Position numbers and translations under genes: made by a program. The notes beneath the pieces are model-generated. The model was not told where the DNA came from and did not search any database. It was given only the letters and a program-made list of their open reading frames with translations. This document shows positions 26,431 through 35,294 of a stretch of DNA of 64,000 nt, piece after piece (position 1 is the stretch's first letter; every line of letters begins with the position of its first letter). The DNA is from Rhizobiales bacterium NRL2 (GTDB taxonomy: Bacteria > Pseudomonadota > Alphaproteobacteria > Minwuiales > Minwuiaceae): positions 1,557,001 to 1,621,000 of the forward strand of contig CP016093.1 of the NCBI GenBank assembly GCA_001664005.1. The letters run 5' to 3'.

Positions 26431-28863
26431 TCAGGCGCGCATGCGTGCGCCCTGCGGGTCGAACAGTGGCTCTTTCAGCAGTCGCGCCGGCCGGCGTTCG
26501 CCGATGATCTCCACGTCGAATGGCGCTTCGGCCCCGTCGGCGAAGGCGGCCTCGACATAGCCCAGCGCCACCGAGGCGTCGGAGGCATGGGCGAAGCCGC
26601 CAGACGTGACCCAGCCGCGGACCCGGCCGTCGATCCAGATCGGCTCGTCGCCGATGACATCGGCGTTGCCGGCGTCGACCTTCAGCGCGACCAGCTTGCG
26701 CGGCGGTCCTTCCTCGCGTTCGCGGAGCGCGGCATCGCGGCCAGTGAAATCGTTCTTTCGGAAATCGACGAAGCGTGACAGGCGCGCGGCCTCGGGGCCG
26801 TAGACCGGGCGGTATTCCCGGGCCCAGGTGCCGAAGTTCTTCTCCAGCCGGAGTCCGTTGAGCGCCCGGGCGCCGAACAGCGTCAGCCCGTGGTCCTCGC
26901 CGGCGATCCGCAGCATGTCGTAGAGCTGTACGAGGTATTCGGGTTTCACCCATATCTCGAAACCCAGATCGCCGGTGAAGGTGATCCGGCCCGCCAGCGC
27001 CGGGATCATGCCGATGTCGATGCGGCGGAAGTCCATGAAGCGGAAGTTCTCCGCCGAGACGTCATGGTCGGTGACCGCCTGAAGCACCTCGCGCGCCTTC
27101 GGCCCGGCGAGCGACAGCCCCGTGAGATCGAGTCCCATAGGCCGGACGGCGACCCGGCCGTCGTCGGGCAGGTGGGCCTGGAACCAGCGCATGTGGTAGT
27201 TCTCGGCGATGCCGGAGCCGAAGACGTAGAACCGCTTGTCGCCGGCCCTGGCGACCGTGAAGTCGCCGATCAGCCCGCCGGCGGCATTGAGCATCGGTGA
27301 GAGCACGATCCGCCCTGTCTTCGGCATGCGGTTGGCCAGCATGCGGCTGAGCCAGACCTCCGCGCCGGACCCGGTGACCTCGTACTTCGCGAAGCTGGAG
27401 ATCTCGATCATGCCGACGCCGTCGCGCACGGCGCGGCATTCGCGCGCGACCGGCTCATGGCTGTTGGAGCGCTGGAAGGTGACATCCTCGACCGGCTGTT
27501 TGCCCGGTTCCTGGAACCAGAGCGCGTGCTCGAGACCATAGCTGGCGCCGAAGACGGCGTTCTCCGCCTTCAGCCGGCCGTGGATCGGCGTCGTACGCAG
27601 CGGCCGCGCGGCGGGCAGTTCCTCGTTGGGGAAGGTGATGGAGAAGCGGCGGGAATAGTTCTCCCGCACCTTGGCCGAGGTGTAGGCCATGGTGGCCCAG
27701 TCGCCATAGCGGCTGACATCCATGGCCCAGACGTCGAAGCCCGGATCGCCGTAGACGATCCAGTTCGACAGCGCCAGCCCGACGCCGCCGCCCTGGCTGA
27801 AACCCGCCATCACCGCGCAGGCGCACCAGAAGTTCCGCAGTCCCCGGACCGGGCCGACCAGCGGATTGCCGTCCGGGGCGAAGGTGAAGGGGCCGTTGAT
27901 GATCTGCTTGATGCCGGCGCGCTCGAACGCCGGGAAGTGCTTGAAGCCGACTTCCAGCGACGGCGCGATGCGGTCCAGGTCCGGCTGCAGCAGCTCGTGG
28001 CCGAAGTCCCAGGGCGTTGTCTTCGGCGACCAGGGCCGGCCGGCACGCTCGTAGGTGCCCATCAGCATGCCGCCACGCTCCTGGCGCATGTAGATCTCGC
28101 CGCCGAAGTCGATGGCGTGGAGCACTTCCTTGCCGGTGACGCGGTTGATCTCGGCCACTTCCGGCATGTCCTCGGTCAGCAGGTACATGTGCTCCATGGC
28201 CAGCAGGGGCAGTTCCAGCCCGACCATGCGGCCGACCTCGCGCGCCCAGAGCCCGCCGGCGTTGACGACGTGCTGGGCGTGGACCGTCCCCTGTTCGGTG
28301 ACCACGCTCCAGGTGCCGTCGGGGCGCTGGTTCAGCTCGACGACCCGGTTGCGCAGCACGATCTCGGCGCCGTTCAACCGCGCCGACTTCGCATAGGCCT
28401 GGGTAACGCCGGAGGGGTCGACGTAGCCGTCGACGGGGTCGTACATGGCGCCGACGAAGTACTTCTCCTCCAGCAGGGGGTAGAGCGCCTTGGCCTCGCT
28501 GACGCTGATCAGCTCGGTCTCCATGCCGAGATAGCGCCCGCGGGCGTGGGCCATCTTCAGCCACTGCATGCGCTCCGGGCTGTCGGCCAGCAGGACGCCG
28601 CCGGTCTGGTGCGCGCCGGTGGCCTGGCCCGACTTTTCCTCGATCTCCTTGTAGAGCTCGATGGTGTAGGCCTGCAGCTTGGCGACGTTCGGGTCGCCGT
28701 TCAGCGTGTGCATGCCGCCAGCCGCGTGCCAGGTCGATCCCGAGGTCAGCTCGGAGCGCTCGATGAGCATCACGTCGCGCCAGCCGAGCCTGGTCAGGTG
28801 ATAGAGCACGCTGGCGCCGACCACCCCGCCGCCGATCACCACCACACGGGCGCTGTCTTTCAT
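26431..28863 (-). CDS. FAD-dependent GcvT-type dehydrogenase (dimethylglycine/sarcosine dehydrogenase family)
   Basis: This 810-residue two-part enzyme has an N-terminal FAD-binding amine oxidase half. The Rossmann motif is VVVIGGGVVGASVLYHL, and the flavinylation-type region SGSTWHAAGGMHTL carries a His. The C-terminal half, from about residue 430, is a GcvT folate-binding aminomethyltransferase (GMIEISSFAKYEVTG, FTGDLGFEIWV, GLRLEKNFGTW). Such enzymes demethylate dimethylglycine, sarcosine or related N-methyl compounds and pass the one-carbon unit to tetrahydrofolate. It is 16 bases downstream of the MttB-family gene, so the pair probably degrades a methylated amine such as glycine betaine. 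Confidence 0.9.
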   Translation of the reverse strand: MKDSARVVVIGGGVVGASVLYHLTRLGWRDVMLIERSELTSGSTWHAAGGMHTLNGDPNVAKLQAYTIELYKEIEEKSGQATGAHQTGGVLLADSPERMQWLKMAHARGRYLGMETELISVSEAKALYPLLEEKYFVGAMYDPVDGYVDPSGVTQAYAKSARLNGAEIVLRNRVVELNQRPDGTWSVVTEQGTVHAQHVVNAGGLWAREVGRMVGLELPLLAMEHMYLLTEDMPEVAEINRVTGKEVLHAIDFGGEIYMRQERGGMLMGTYERAGRPWSPKTTPWDFGHELLQPDLDRIAPSLEVGFKHFPAFERAGIKQIINGPFTFAPDGNPLVGPVRGLRNFWCACAVMAGFSQGGGVGLALSNWIVYGDPGFDVWAMDVSRYGDWATMAYTSAKVRENYSRRFSITFPNEELPAARPLRTTPIHGRLKAENAVFGASYGLEHALWFQEPGKQPVEDVTFQRSNSHEPVARECRAVRDGVGMIEISSFAKYEVTGSGAEVWLSRMLANRMPKTGRIVLSPMLNAAGGLIGDFTVARAGDKRFYVFGSGIAENYHMRWFQAHLPDDGRVAVRPMGLDLTGLSLAGPKAREVLQAVTDHDVSAENFRFMDFRRIDIGMIPALAGRITFTGDLGFEIWVKPEYLVQLYDMLRIAGEDHGLTLFGARALNGLRLEKNFGTWAREYRPVYGPEAARLSRFVDFRKNDFTGRDAALREREEGPPRKLVALKVDAGNADVIGDEPIWIDGRVRGWVTSGGFAHASDASVALGYVEAAFADGAEAPFDVEIIGERRPARLLKEPLFDPQGARMRA

Positions 28864-28879
28864 CTCTGTCTCCCTGGAT

Positions 28880-30472
28880 TCAGAAATCCGTCGGTGCGCC
28901 GCCCTCTTCGGTGCGGCGGGCGACGAAGGCTTCCAGTTCCTCCCGCGCGGCCGGGTCCATCGGCGGCGGCTCGTAGGCGGCGACGAGTTCGCGGTAGATG
29001 CGGTTGGCCTTCTCCGGCGCCTGCGGCCGGCCCGCCTCCTCCCAGCTTTCGTAGTTGCGCCAGTCGGATATCAGCGGCTGGTAGAACGCCGTCTTGTAGC
29101 GGGCCCGGGTATGGGCGCAGCCGAAGAAGTGCCCGCCGGGGCCCACCTCCCGCATGGCGTCCAGGGCGAGGTCCTCGGGGCTGGTTCCGACAGGGGTCAG
29201 GAACCCGGCCACCATCTGCAGCAGGTCGGCGTCCATGACGAACTTCTCGAACGAGGTCTGCAGCCCGCCCTCCATCCAGCCCAGGCCGTGCTTCAGCATG
29301 TTCACCCCGCCCATGATCGCGCCCCAGAGCGAGAACACCGCCTCGTAGCCGGCCTGGGCGTCCAGACTGTTGGCGGCGTTCACGTTGGACGAGCGGTAGG
29401 GCAGCCGATAAAGCCGGGCGAGCTGCCCGCCGATGATCGCCGCGCGCATGGCCTCGGGCGTGCCGAAGGCGGGGGCGCCGGACTTCATGTCGACATTGGA
29501 GGTGAAGCCGCCATAGACGAACGGCGCGCCGGGCTCGACGGCCTGGCACAGGACGTAGCCGGCCAGCACCTCCGCGTTCTGCTGTACCAGCGCGCCGGCA
29601 ATCGTCACCGGCGCCATGGCGCCGGCCAGGGTGAAGGGCGTCAGCACGACGGGCTGGCGGTGACGGGCGAGCTGGATCACGCCCTCCAGCATCGGCGTGT
29701 CCAGCCGGAGCGGGGAGGAGGAATTGATGATGGAGAGGACCGAGGGTTCACGCAGCAGGGTCTCGCGGTCGATGCCCCTGGCGATGCGGGTCATCTCGAT
29801 GGCGTCGACGATGCGCTCCCGGCCCAGGCTGTAGGCGTGGATCGCCTTGTCTGTCATCACCAGCATGTCCTGCAGCGCTTCGAGATGGCGCACGCCGGGA
29901 TGGATGTCGATGGGCTCGACCGGGTAGCCGCCGAACATGTGCACGGCGTTGAGCATCTGGCCCAGCTTCAGGAAGTTGCGGTAGTCCGCGCGGTTGCCGG
30001 GCCGGCGGCCGCCCTGCAGGTCGAAGGCGTTGGGGGCGCTGGCCGCGGCGCAGAAGGTCACGTGGCCGTCGCCGAAGCGCAGCCTGTGGGCCGGATTGCG
30101 GCTGTGCAGGTCAAAGGCCGCCGGCGCCCGCCCGATGGTCTCCTCGACCAGGCCGGGATCGAAGCGGACCCGGTCGCTGCCGGCCTCGACCTCTGCGCCG
30201 GCGCGGCGCAGCAGTTCCTTCGCTTCTTCGTGCAGGAAGTCGACGCCGATCTCGGACAGGACCTGCAGCGAGGCGTTGTGGATCGATTCCAGTTCGTCGG
30301 CCGAGAGCATTTCGGTGGGCGGGAAGGGCAGCTTCGGCTGGCGGAAAGGCGGCTGCTCGATGACCGCCGCGACGCCCTCGGCCCCCGGGCCGTCCGCCGC
30401 TCCGCGCCGCCTGCCGCGCCGCCGGCGTCCGCCGCCCGCGGCCGCAGGTGCTTGCTCGCTCATTCCGGACAC
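28880..30472 (-). CDS. MttB-family (trimethylamine/betaine) methyltransferase, non-pyrrolysine
   Basis: This 530-residue protein of the trimethylamine methyltransferase superfamily has an Arg/Gly-rich start (about residues 14-25) and then a TIM-barrel body: LPFPPTEMLSADELESIHNA, EVGPGGHFFGCAHTRARY and TRARYKTAFYQPLISDW. The frame is open without an internal TAG, so no pyrrolysine is used; that places it with the MtgB-like members acting on quaternary amines. The corrinoid partner protein is not in the window. Together with the downstream dehydrogenase it suggests betaine-type demethylation, but the substrate is inferred from family only. Confidence 0.88.
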   Translation of the reverse strand: MSGMSEQAPAAAGGGRRRRGRRRGAADGPGAEGVAAVIEQPPFRQPKLPFPPTEMLSADELESIHNASLQVLSEIGVDFLHEEAKELLRRAGAEVEAGSDRVRFDPGLVEETIGRAPAAFDLHSRNPAHRLRFGDGHVTFCAAASAPNAFDLQGGRRPGNRADYRNFLKLGQMLNAVHMFGGYPVEPIDIHPGVRHLEALQDMLVMTDKAIHAYSLGRERIVDAIEMTRIARGIDRETLLREPSVLSIINSSSPLRLDTPMLEGVIQLARHRQPVVLTPFTLAGAMAPVTIAGALVQQNAEVLAGYVLCQAVEPGAPFVYGGFTSNVDMKSGAPAFGTPEAMRAAIIGGQLARLYRLPYRSSNVNAANSLDAQAGYEAVFSLWGAIMGGVNMLKHGLGWMEGGLQTSFEKFVMDADLLQMVAGFLTPVGTSPEDLALDAMREVGPGGHFFGCAHTRARYKTAFYQPLISDWRNYESWEEAGRPQAPEKANRIYRELVAAYEPPPMDPAAREELEAFVARRTEEGGAPTDF

Positions 30473-30571
30473 CCATGGATCGTGGCGGCGCGGAGATCGC
30501 GCCGCCCGTTCCCAAGTCTGTCACCGCGAAACCCCGACGGCCCCCGCCGCTTTGCGCCAAATGATGTCCTG

Positions 30572-30595
30572 GATGCGACCGGGTCGTGTCGCATC
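30572..30595. promoter_or_regulatory. Inverted repeat upstream of the mttB-type operon
   Basis: GATGCGAC-N8-GTCGCATC is a perfect 8+8 inverted repeat whose arms are separated by 8 bases. It lies 100 bases before the methyltransferase start in a 187-base gap with no gene. The size and symmetry suit a dimeric regulator operator. No regulator gene is adjacent. Confidence 0.5.
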
Positions 30596-30659
30596 GACCG
30601 TGCGGGCGCCGCTGTCGAGGCCGCTCTGGCGCCGGGATCAAGTCCCGGTGCAGGCAGAG

Positions 30660-32279
30660 CTACATCCGCCCGACGCCGAAACTGTTGGGCTTGAGGGGGC
30701 GCGTGTCCGCCTCGCGGCAGATGCCGAGACAGAGGCCCAGAACCTTGCGCGTGTCGCGCGGGTCGATCAGCCCGTCGTCATAGACCAGCGCGGTGTTGTA
30801 GAGCGCCTCGCCCTCGCGCTCGAACTGGCTGACGATGCCGTCGAACATCTTCTTGATGCGGTCGTGGTCGGGCTCGACGCCCTTCCGCTTCGCGCCCTGC
30901 TCGGCGACGATCTTCAGCACCGTCGCCGCCTGCTCGCCGCCCATCACCGACATCTTGTAGTTCGGCCAGCCGAAGATGAAACGCGGCTCGTAGGCCCGCC
31001 CGCACATGGCGTAGTTGCCGGCGCCGAAGCTGGCCCCGATCATCATGGTGATCTTCGGCACCCGCACGTTGGAGGTGGCCTGGATCATCTTGGAGCCGTG
31101 CTTGACCATGCCACCGCGTTCCGACTCGGTGCCGACGATGAAGCCCGTGGTGTTGTGCAGGAAGACGATGGGCGTGTCGGACTGGTCGCAGAGCTGCATG
31201 AACTGCGCGGCCTTGGTGGCGCCGCCATTGTCGATGGGGCCGTTGTTGCCGATCAGTCCGACGGCCTGGCCCATGATCTCGGCGAAGCCGACCACCGTGC
31301 CCGGCCCGTATTCGGCCTTGAAATCGACGAAGTCGGAGCCGTCGACCAGCCGCGCGATCAGTTCGCGGACGTCATAGGGGCGGCGGTAGTCGACCGGGAC
31401 CAGGCCGCAGATCTCGTCCGGATCGTAGAGCGGCTCGCGGAAGGTCTTCGGCGTCGCAGCCGGCAGCCGGTCGTTCCAGCGCAGCTTGCCCATGATCTCG
31501 CGGGCCAGCCGGATACCGTCGGCGTCGTCGATGGCCATGTATTCGGAGACGCCGGAAACCAGCGTGTGCATCTCGGCGCCGCCGAGATCCTCGTCGGTGG
31601 CCACTTCGCCGGTCGCGGCGAAGAGCAGCGGCGGGCCGGCGAGAAACACCTTGGCGCGGTCCTTCACCATGATGGTGTAGTCCGACATGCCCGGAATGTA
31701 GGCGCCGCCGGCCGTCGACGAGCCATGTACCACCGTGATCTGGGGAATGCCGGCGGCCGAGAGCTTCGCCTGGTTGTAGAAGCCCTTGCCGCCCTCGACG
31801 AACAACTCGGCCTGGTACTTCAGGTTGGCGCCGCCCGATTCCACCAGGCTGATGCGGGGTAGCTTGTTCTCCAGCGCGATGTCCTGGGCGCGCAGGCTCT
31901 TCTTCGAGCCGAGCGGCGTGATGGTGCCGCCCTTGATGCCGCTGTCGGAGGCGTTGACCATGCAGCGCACGCCCTGGACATAGCCGATCCCGATGATGGC
32001 GCCGCCGCCCATGATGTCGTTCTCGCCGTCGTCGTCATGGAAGCCGAGCCCGGCCAGCGTCTGCAGCTCCAGGAAGGGCGAGCCCTTGTCGAGCAGCCTG
32101 TCGATCCGCTCGCGGGGCGGGATCTGGCCGCGCGACTTGAAGACGTCGGCCTTGGCGTTGGAGGTGTCGCGCACCTTCTGCTCCAGGCCGCGCACGCGCT
32201 CCAGCATCGCCAGCATGTCGGCGCGGTTCTTCCGGAACGCCTCGGAGGCGGGGTTCAGGTTCGATTTCAGCACGGACAT
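30660..32279 (-). CDS. Acyl-CoA carboxylase beta subunit (methylcrotonyl/geranyl-CoA type)
   Basis: This 539-residue biotin-dependent carboxyltransferase subunit carries the two crotonase-like halves: SAAGIPQITVVHGSSTAGGAY for the acyl-CoA site, and IGASFGAGNYAMCGRAYEPRF for the carboxybiotin site. IGNNGPIDNGGATKAAQFMQ and the ending SFGVGRM match the MccB/AtuC (methylcrotonyl-CoA/geranyl-CoA) group. The biotin-carrying alpha subunit is not present in this window. It is 16 bases downstream of the PECR-like reductase, and together with the enoyl-CoA hydratase this suggests breakdown of a branched or isoprenoid acyl-CoA. Confidence 0.9.
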   Translation of the reverse strand: MSVLKSNLNPASEAFRKNRADMLAMLERVRGLEQKVRDTSNAKADVFKSRGQIPPRERIDRLLDKGSPFLELQTLAGLGFHDDDGENDIMGGGAIIGIGYVQGVRCMVNASDSGIKGGTITPLGSKKSLRAQDIALENKLPRISLVESGGANLKYQAELFVEGGKGFYNQAKLSAAGIPQITVVHGSSTAGGAYIPGMSDYTIMVKDRAKVFLAGPPLLFAATGEVATDEDLGGAEMHTLVSGVSEYMAIDDADGIRLAREIMGKLRWNDRLPAATPKTFREPLYDPDEICGLVPVDYRRPYDVRELIARLVDGSDFVDFKAEYGPGTVVGFAEIMGQAVGLIGNNGPIDNGGATKAAQFMQLCDQSDTPIVFLHNTTGFIVGTESERGGMVKHGSKMIQATSNVRVPKITMMIGASFGAGNYAMCGRAYEPRFIFGWPNYKMSVMGGEQAATVLKIVAEQGAKRKGVEPDHDRIKKMFDGIVSQFEREGEALYNTALVYDDGLIDPRDTRKVLGLCLGICREADTRPLKPNSFGVGRM

Positions 32280-32295
32280 GGCTCTGTCTTCCCGG

Positions 32296-33183
32296 TCAGC
32301 TCTTGTCTTTCAGTGTCTTCGGCAGGCGGTAGCGGTGAAAGCCCTGCCAGGAACGGTCCTCCCGCGGCCCCTCCTCGGAGGGGCGGAAACCGCGCTCCAG
32401 CGGCGCGCCGCCGTCGACGGCGATGCTCTCGCCCGTGGTGAAGGCCGCGGCGTCCGACAACAGGAAGCAGACGGCGGCCGAGACCTCCGCCTCGGTCCCG
32501 TGGCGGCGCATGGGCACGAACTTCGAGCGGCCGGCGATCTCGGCCGCGACCTCTTCGGGGTATTTCTCGTAACCCGAGGAGGCGACCCAGCCCGGCGCCA
32601 CGGCGTTGACCCGCACGTTCGAATGCGCCCACTCCAGCGCCGCCGTCTTGGTCAGGTTGTCCATGCCTGCGCGCGCGGCGCTTGAATGGCCCATGTCGGG
32701 GATGCCGGTATGGAAATCTGCGGTGATGTTGACGATGGCGCCGCCATGGCGCTCCATCCACTGGGTGTAGACTTCCCGCATCATCAGGAAGCCGCCGGTC
32801 AGGTTGTTCCGCACGACCGCGTCCCAGCCGCGGACCGAGATGTCCTTCAGCTTTGCGGAGAACTGCCCGCCGGCATTGTTCACCAGCCCGTCGATGCGGC
32901 CCAGATCGCGGATGATTTCGCCGATCATCGCGCGGACGCGCTCCTCGTCGCGGATGTCGGCGGTCCAGGCCCGGGCCTTGCCGCCATCCTCGGTGATCTC
33001 CGCGACGGTCTGTTCCAGCGTCTCCAGCGTCCGTCCGACGACGGCGACCGTCGCGCCCAGCGCCGCCAGCTCGTGCGCCGTGCACCGCCCCATGCCGGAG
33101 CCGCCGCCGGTCACGATCACGACCCGCCCGTCGAATGCGCCGTCCCTGAAGATGGACCGATAGCCCAAGGCGAGCCTCCCCAC
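32296..33183 (-). CDS. PECR-like short-chain dehydrogenase/reductase
   Basis: This 295-residue SDR has the cofactor loop VTGGGSGMGRCTAHEL and the structural motif LVNNAGGQF. The usual catalytic Y-x-x-x-K is replaced: the segment reads GHSSAARAGMDNLTKTAALE. This is the pattern of peroxisomal trans-2-enoyl-CoA reductases (PECR), which lack the classic Tyr-Lys pair. It therefore probably reduces an enoyl-CoA double bond with NADPH. C-terminal FTTGESIAVDGGAPLERGF also fits. It starts an operon with the carboxylase beta gene and is divergent from an enoyl-CoA hydratase. Confidence 0.85.
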   Translation of the reverse strand: MGRLALGYRSIFRDGAFDGRVVIVTGGGSGMGRCTAHELAALGATVAVVGRTLETLEQTVAEITEDGGKARAWTADIRDEERVRAMIGEIIRDLGRIDGLVNNAGGQFSAKLKDISVRGWDAVVRNNLTGGFLMMREVYTQWMERHGGAIVNITADFHTGIPDMGHSSAARAGMDNLTKTAALEWAHSNVRVNAVAPGWVASSGYEKYPEEVAAEIAGRSKFVPMRRHGTEAEVSAAVCFLLSDAAAFTTGESIAVDGGAPLERGFRPSEEGPREDRSWQGFHRYRLPKTLKDKS

Positions 33184-33234
33184 TTGCCTTCACCCCTCAT
33201 GCATTAGAGCATCTGAGGCGGGGAGGAAACCGAG

Positions 33235-34041
33235 ATGACCGAAGACGTGTTGAAGATCGACAGACGCGGGGCCGTGGACTGGGTCACGCTAAACCGGCCC
33301 GACGCCTACAACAGCCTGAACGATGCGATGATCGACGCGCTGCTGGATTACTTCCAGCGGCTCTATAACGATCACGATACGCGTGTCGTGGTGCTGCGGG
33401 GCGCGGGACGCGGCTTCTGCGCCGGGCTGGACCTGAAGGCGCGGGCCGGCAACAACGCCCAGCCCGAATCGCGCAGTTCTGCCGACGGGCGGCGCGCCCA
33501 GCGGCGCATCTCCGAGATCGTCATGCGCATGCGGCGCTGCCCGCAGCCGATCGTCTCCCTGATCCACGGCGGTTGCGCTGGCGGCGGCTTCGCCTTCGCG
33601 CTGGCCTCCGACATCCGCATCGCCGGGCGCAGCGCGAAGATGAACGCCGCCTTCATCCGCCTCGGCCTGTCCGCCTGCGATATCGGCGTGTCCTACTTCC
33701 TGCCCAGGCTGGTCGGCGTCTCGGTGGCCAGCGAACTGATGCTGACCGGGCGGTTCATCGGCGCGCAGCGGGCGCTGATGACCGGCCTCGTTTCGGAGGT
33801 GGTGGAGGATGACCGGCTCGAGGAAGCCGCCCAGCCCTTCGTCGAGGACCTGCTCAACGCCACGCCGCTCGGGCTCCGGCTGACCAAGGAGTGCCTCAAC
33901 ATGTCCGTCGACGCGCCGAGCCTGGAATCGGCCATCGCCATGGAGGACCGCAACCAGATCCTCTGCGCCCAGGGGCCGGACTTCCAGGAAGGCATCCGCG
34001 CCTTCATGGAGAAGCGCAAGCCGAACTATTCGGGGAGCTGA
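33235..34041 (+). CDS. Enoyl-CoA hydratase/isomerase (crotonase family)
   Basis: This 268-residue crotonase-fold protein has the oxyanion-hole segments GRGFCAGLDLKAR and IHGGCAGGGFAFALASDIR. Where classical hydratases carry two catalytic glutamates, this one reads FIRLGLSACDIGVSYFLPRL, with Asp at the second position. The same substitution is seen in a group of actinobacterial and alphaproteobacterial EchA proteins of uncertain reaction. It is divergent from the reductase-carboxylase operon, with a 51-base gap, and probably acts in the same acyl-CoA pathway. Confidence 0.88.
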   Translation: MTEDVLKIDRRGAVDWVTLNRPDAYNSLNDAMIDALLDYFQRLYNDHDTRVVVLRGAGRGFCAGLDLKARAGNNAQPESRSSADGRRAQRRISEIVMRMRRCPQPIVSLIHGGCAGGGFAFALASDIRIAGRSAKMNAAFIRLGLSACDIGVSYFLPRLVGVSVASELMLTGRFIGAQRALMTGLVSEVVEDDRLEEAAQPFVEDLLNATPLGLRLTKECLNMSVDAPSLESAIAMEDRNQILCAQGPDFQEGIRAFMEKRKPNYSGS

Positions 34042-34062
34042 GGGCCGGCGCGCTCCCTGTTC

Positions 34063-34138
34063 GTCATTGCCCGGCCTGTCCGGGCAATCCACCGAGCGAT
34101 CAGCGGCCATGGGCTGCCCGGACAAGCCGGGCAGCGAC
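34063..34138. repeat. Paired palindromic element (REP/BIME-like), copy A
   Basis: Two 23-base hairpins are present: ATTGCCCGG-N5-CCGGGCAAT (34066-34088) and GCTGCCCGG-N5-CCGGGCAGC (34113-34135). The element is the reverse complement of the one at 39515-39574 apart from about 16 extra bases between the hairpins. It sits after the enoyl-CoA hydratase gene, between convergent genes, where it may also stop transcription or protect mRNA ends. Confidence 0.75.
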
Positions 34139-34157
34139 CGGACGAGAGGTGTTGTCC

Positions 34158-34784
34158 CTACTTCGCCTTCGGCATCAGTTCGTAGGGCGGGACGAAGCCG
34201 TCCATGGCCGCGACGGTTCCGGTCCAGCGCCTGATGTTCGGGAAATCGGGCCAGCCTTCCATGCCGAATTCGTCCGGGTAGTAGAGATAGCCGAGCAGCG
34301 AGAAGTCGGCGATGGTCAGCCTGTCGCCCAGGAGGAACTCGCGGTCTCTGAGCCGGCGTTCGACGACCTTCAGCGCCTGGATCATGCGGCCCTTCAGGAA
34401 TTCGTGCACCGCCGGATCGCCGACCCTGGCGAGGAAGGCCATGAAGCGGTAGGTGGCGATGTTCGACGTGAACTTGTGGTTGTCGAACAGCATCCAGCGC
34501 AGGACCTCCCGGCGTTCGTCGTCGTCCTGCGGGCCGAACTTGCCGAGCTTCTCCGCTAGGTAGTCCAGGATCACGCCGGACTGGCTGAGGACCACGTCGC
34601 CATGGCGCAGCACGGGCACTTCGCCCATCTCGTTCATGGCGAGATATTCGGGCGCGCGGTGCTCGCCGTTGAAGAAGTCGACGAACTGCGGCTGCCAGTC
34701 GGCGCCGGCGATGTTCAGCATCAGCGCCGCCTTGTAGGAATTGCCCGACTGGGCAAAGCAGTAGAGTTCGAATTCGGCCATCAT
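34158..34784 (-). CDS. Glutathione S-transferase family protein
   Basis: This 208-residue two-domain GST has a thioredoxin-like N-terminal half (FELYCFAQSGNSYKAALML, catalytic Ser/Tyr region about residue 14, EVPVLRHGDVVLSQSGVIL with the cis-Pro and Glu/Ser glutathione site) and a helical C-terminal half with LTIADFSLLGYLYYPDEF. The substrate is unknown. Two adjacent in-frame ATGs (34784 and 34781) are possible starts. It is divergent from the STAS gene. Confidence 0.88.
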   Translation of the reverse strand: MMAEFELYCFAQSGNSYKAALMLNIAGADWQPQFVDFFNGEHRAPEYLAMNEMGEVPVLRHGDVVLSQSGVILDYLAEKLGKFGPQDDDERREVLRWMLFDNHKFTSNIATYRFMAFLARVGDPAVHEFLKGRMIQALKVVERRLRDREFLLGDRLTIADFSLLGYLYYPDEFGMEGWPDFPNIRRWTGTVAAMDGFVPPYELMPKAK

Positions 34785-34915
34785 GTCCCCCTCCGGAATC
34801 CGGGTGCGAGATTGCGCGCTTGCCGGGCGGGGTCAAGCCGCCATCGTCGTTGCCGCCTACCCCGGTCGCGCCTATGATCGCCTCCGGGGCGTCTGGACGG
34901 TACGGGAGTGGCTGC

Positions 34916-35290
34916 ATGGAAGTGTCATCGGATGTCTACGGAGACGCCATCGTCGTCAGGGTAAAGGGCCGGATCGACCAGAATTCGGCGGCGGCGTTCC
35001 AGACGGAACTGACGTCACGGGTCGACGCGGCCATCGAGAACCGCCAGCAGATCGTCGTCGATCTCTCCAGGGTCGACTACATTTCCTCGGTCGGTCTGCG
35101 CGCGCTGATGATCGCCAACAAGCAGGCGCAGCCCAAGGGGGTGACCATACGCGTCGCCTCCCTGCAGGAAGTGGTGAAGGAGGTCTTCACCATCAGTCAT
35201 TTCGACAAGGTGTTCCCGACCTTCGACGAGATGCCCAAGGCGCTGCAGGCGGTCTCCGCGCTTTCCGCCGCCGCCTATACGGGCGAATAG
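34916..35290 (+). CDS. STAS domain anti-sigma factor antagonist-like protein
   Basis: This 124-residue single STAS-domain protein belongs to the SpoIIAA/RsbV type. VVDLSRVDYISSVGLRALMIA holds the phosphorylatable Ser (S58 by alignment with SpoIIAA). In such systems a kinase phosphorylates the Ser and a PP2C phosphatase removes the phosphate. The PP2C protein two genes downstream is the obvious candidate partner; the kinase is not in the window. GGGAG precedes the ATG at 34916. The gap to the next gene is 4 bases. Confidence 0.92.
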   Translation: MEVSSDVYGDAIVVRVKGRIDQNSAAAFQTELTSRVDAAIENRQQIVVDLSRVDYISSVGLRALMIANKQAQPKGVTIRVASLQEVVKEVFTISHFDKVFPTFDEMPKALQAVSALSAAAYTGE

Positions 35291-35294
35291 CCCG

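Noticed and set aside
28880-30472. Pyrrolysine in the MttB-family gene
   Set aside because: The frame is continuous without an in-frame TAG, so no special decoding is required.
33196-33217. ATGC-N6-GCAT palindrome between the reductase and hydratase genes
   Set aside because: Arms of four bases are expected by chance; not listed as an operator.
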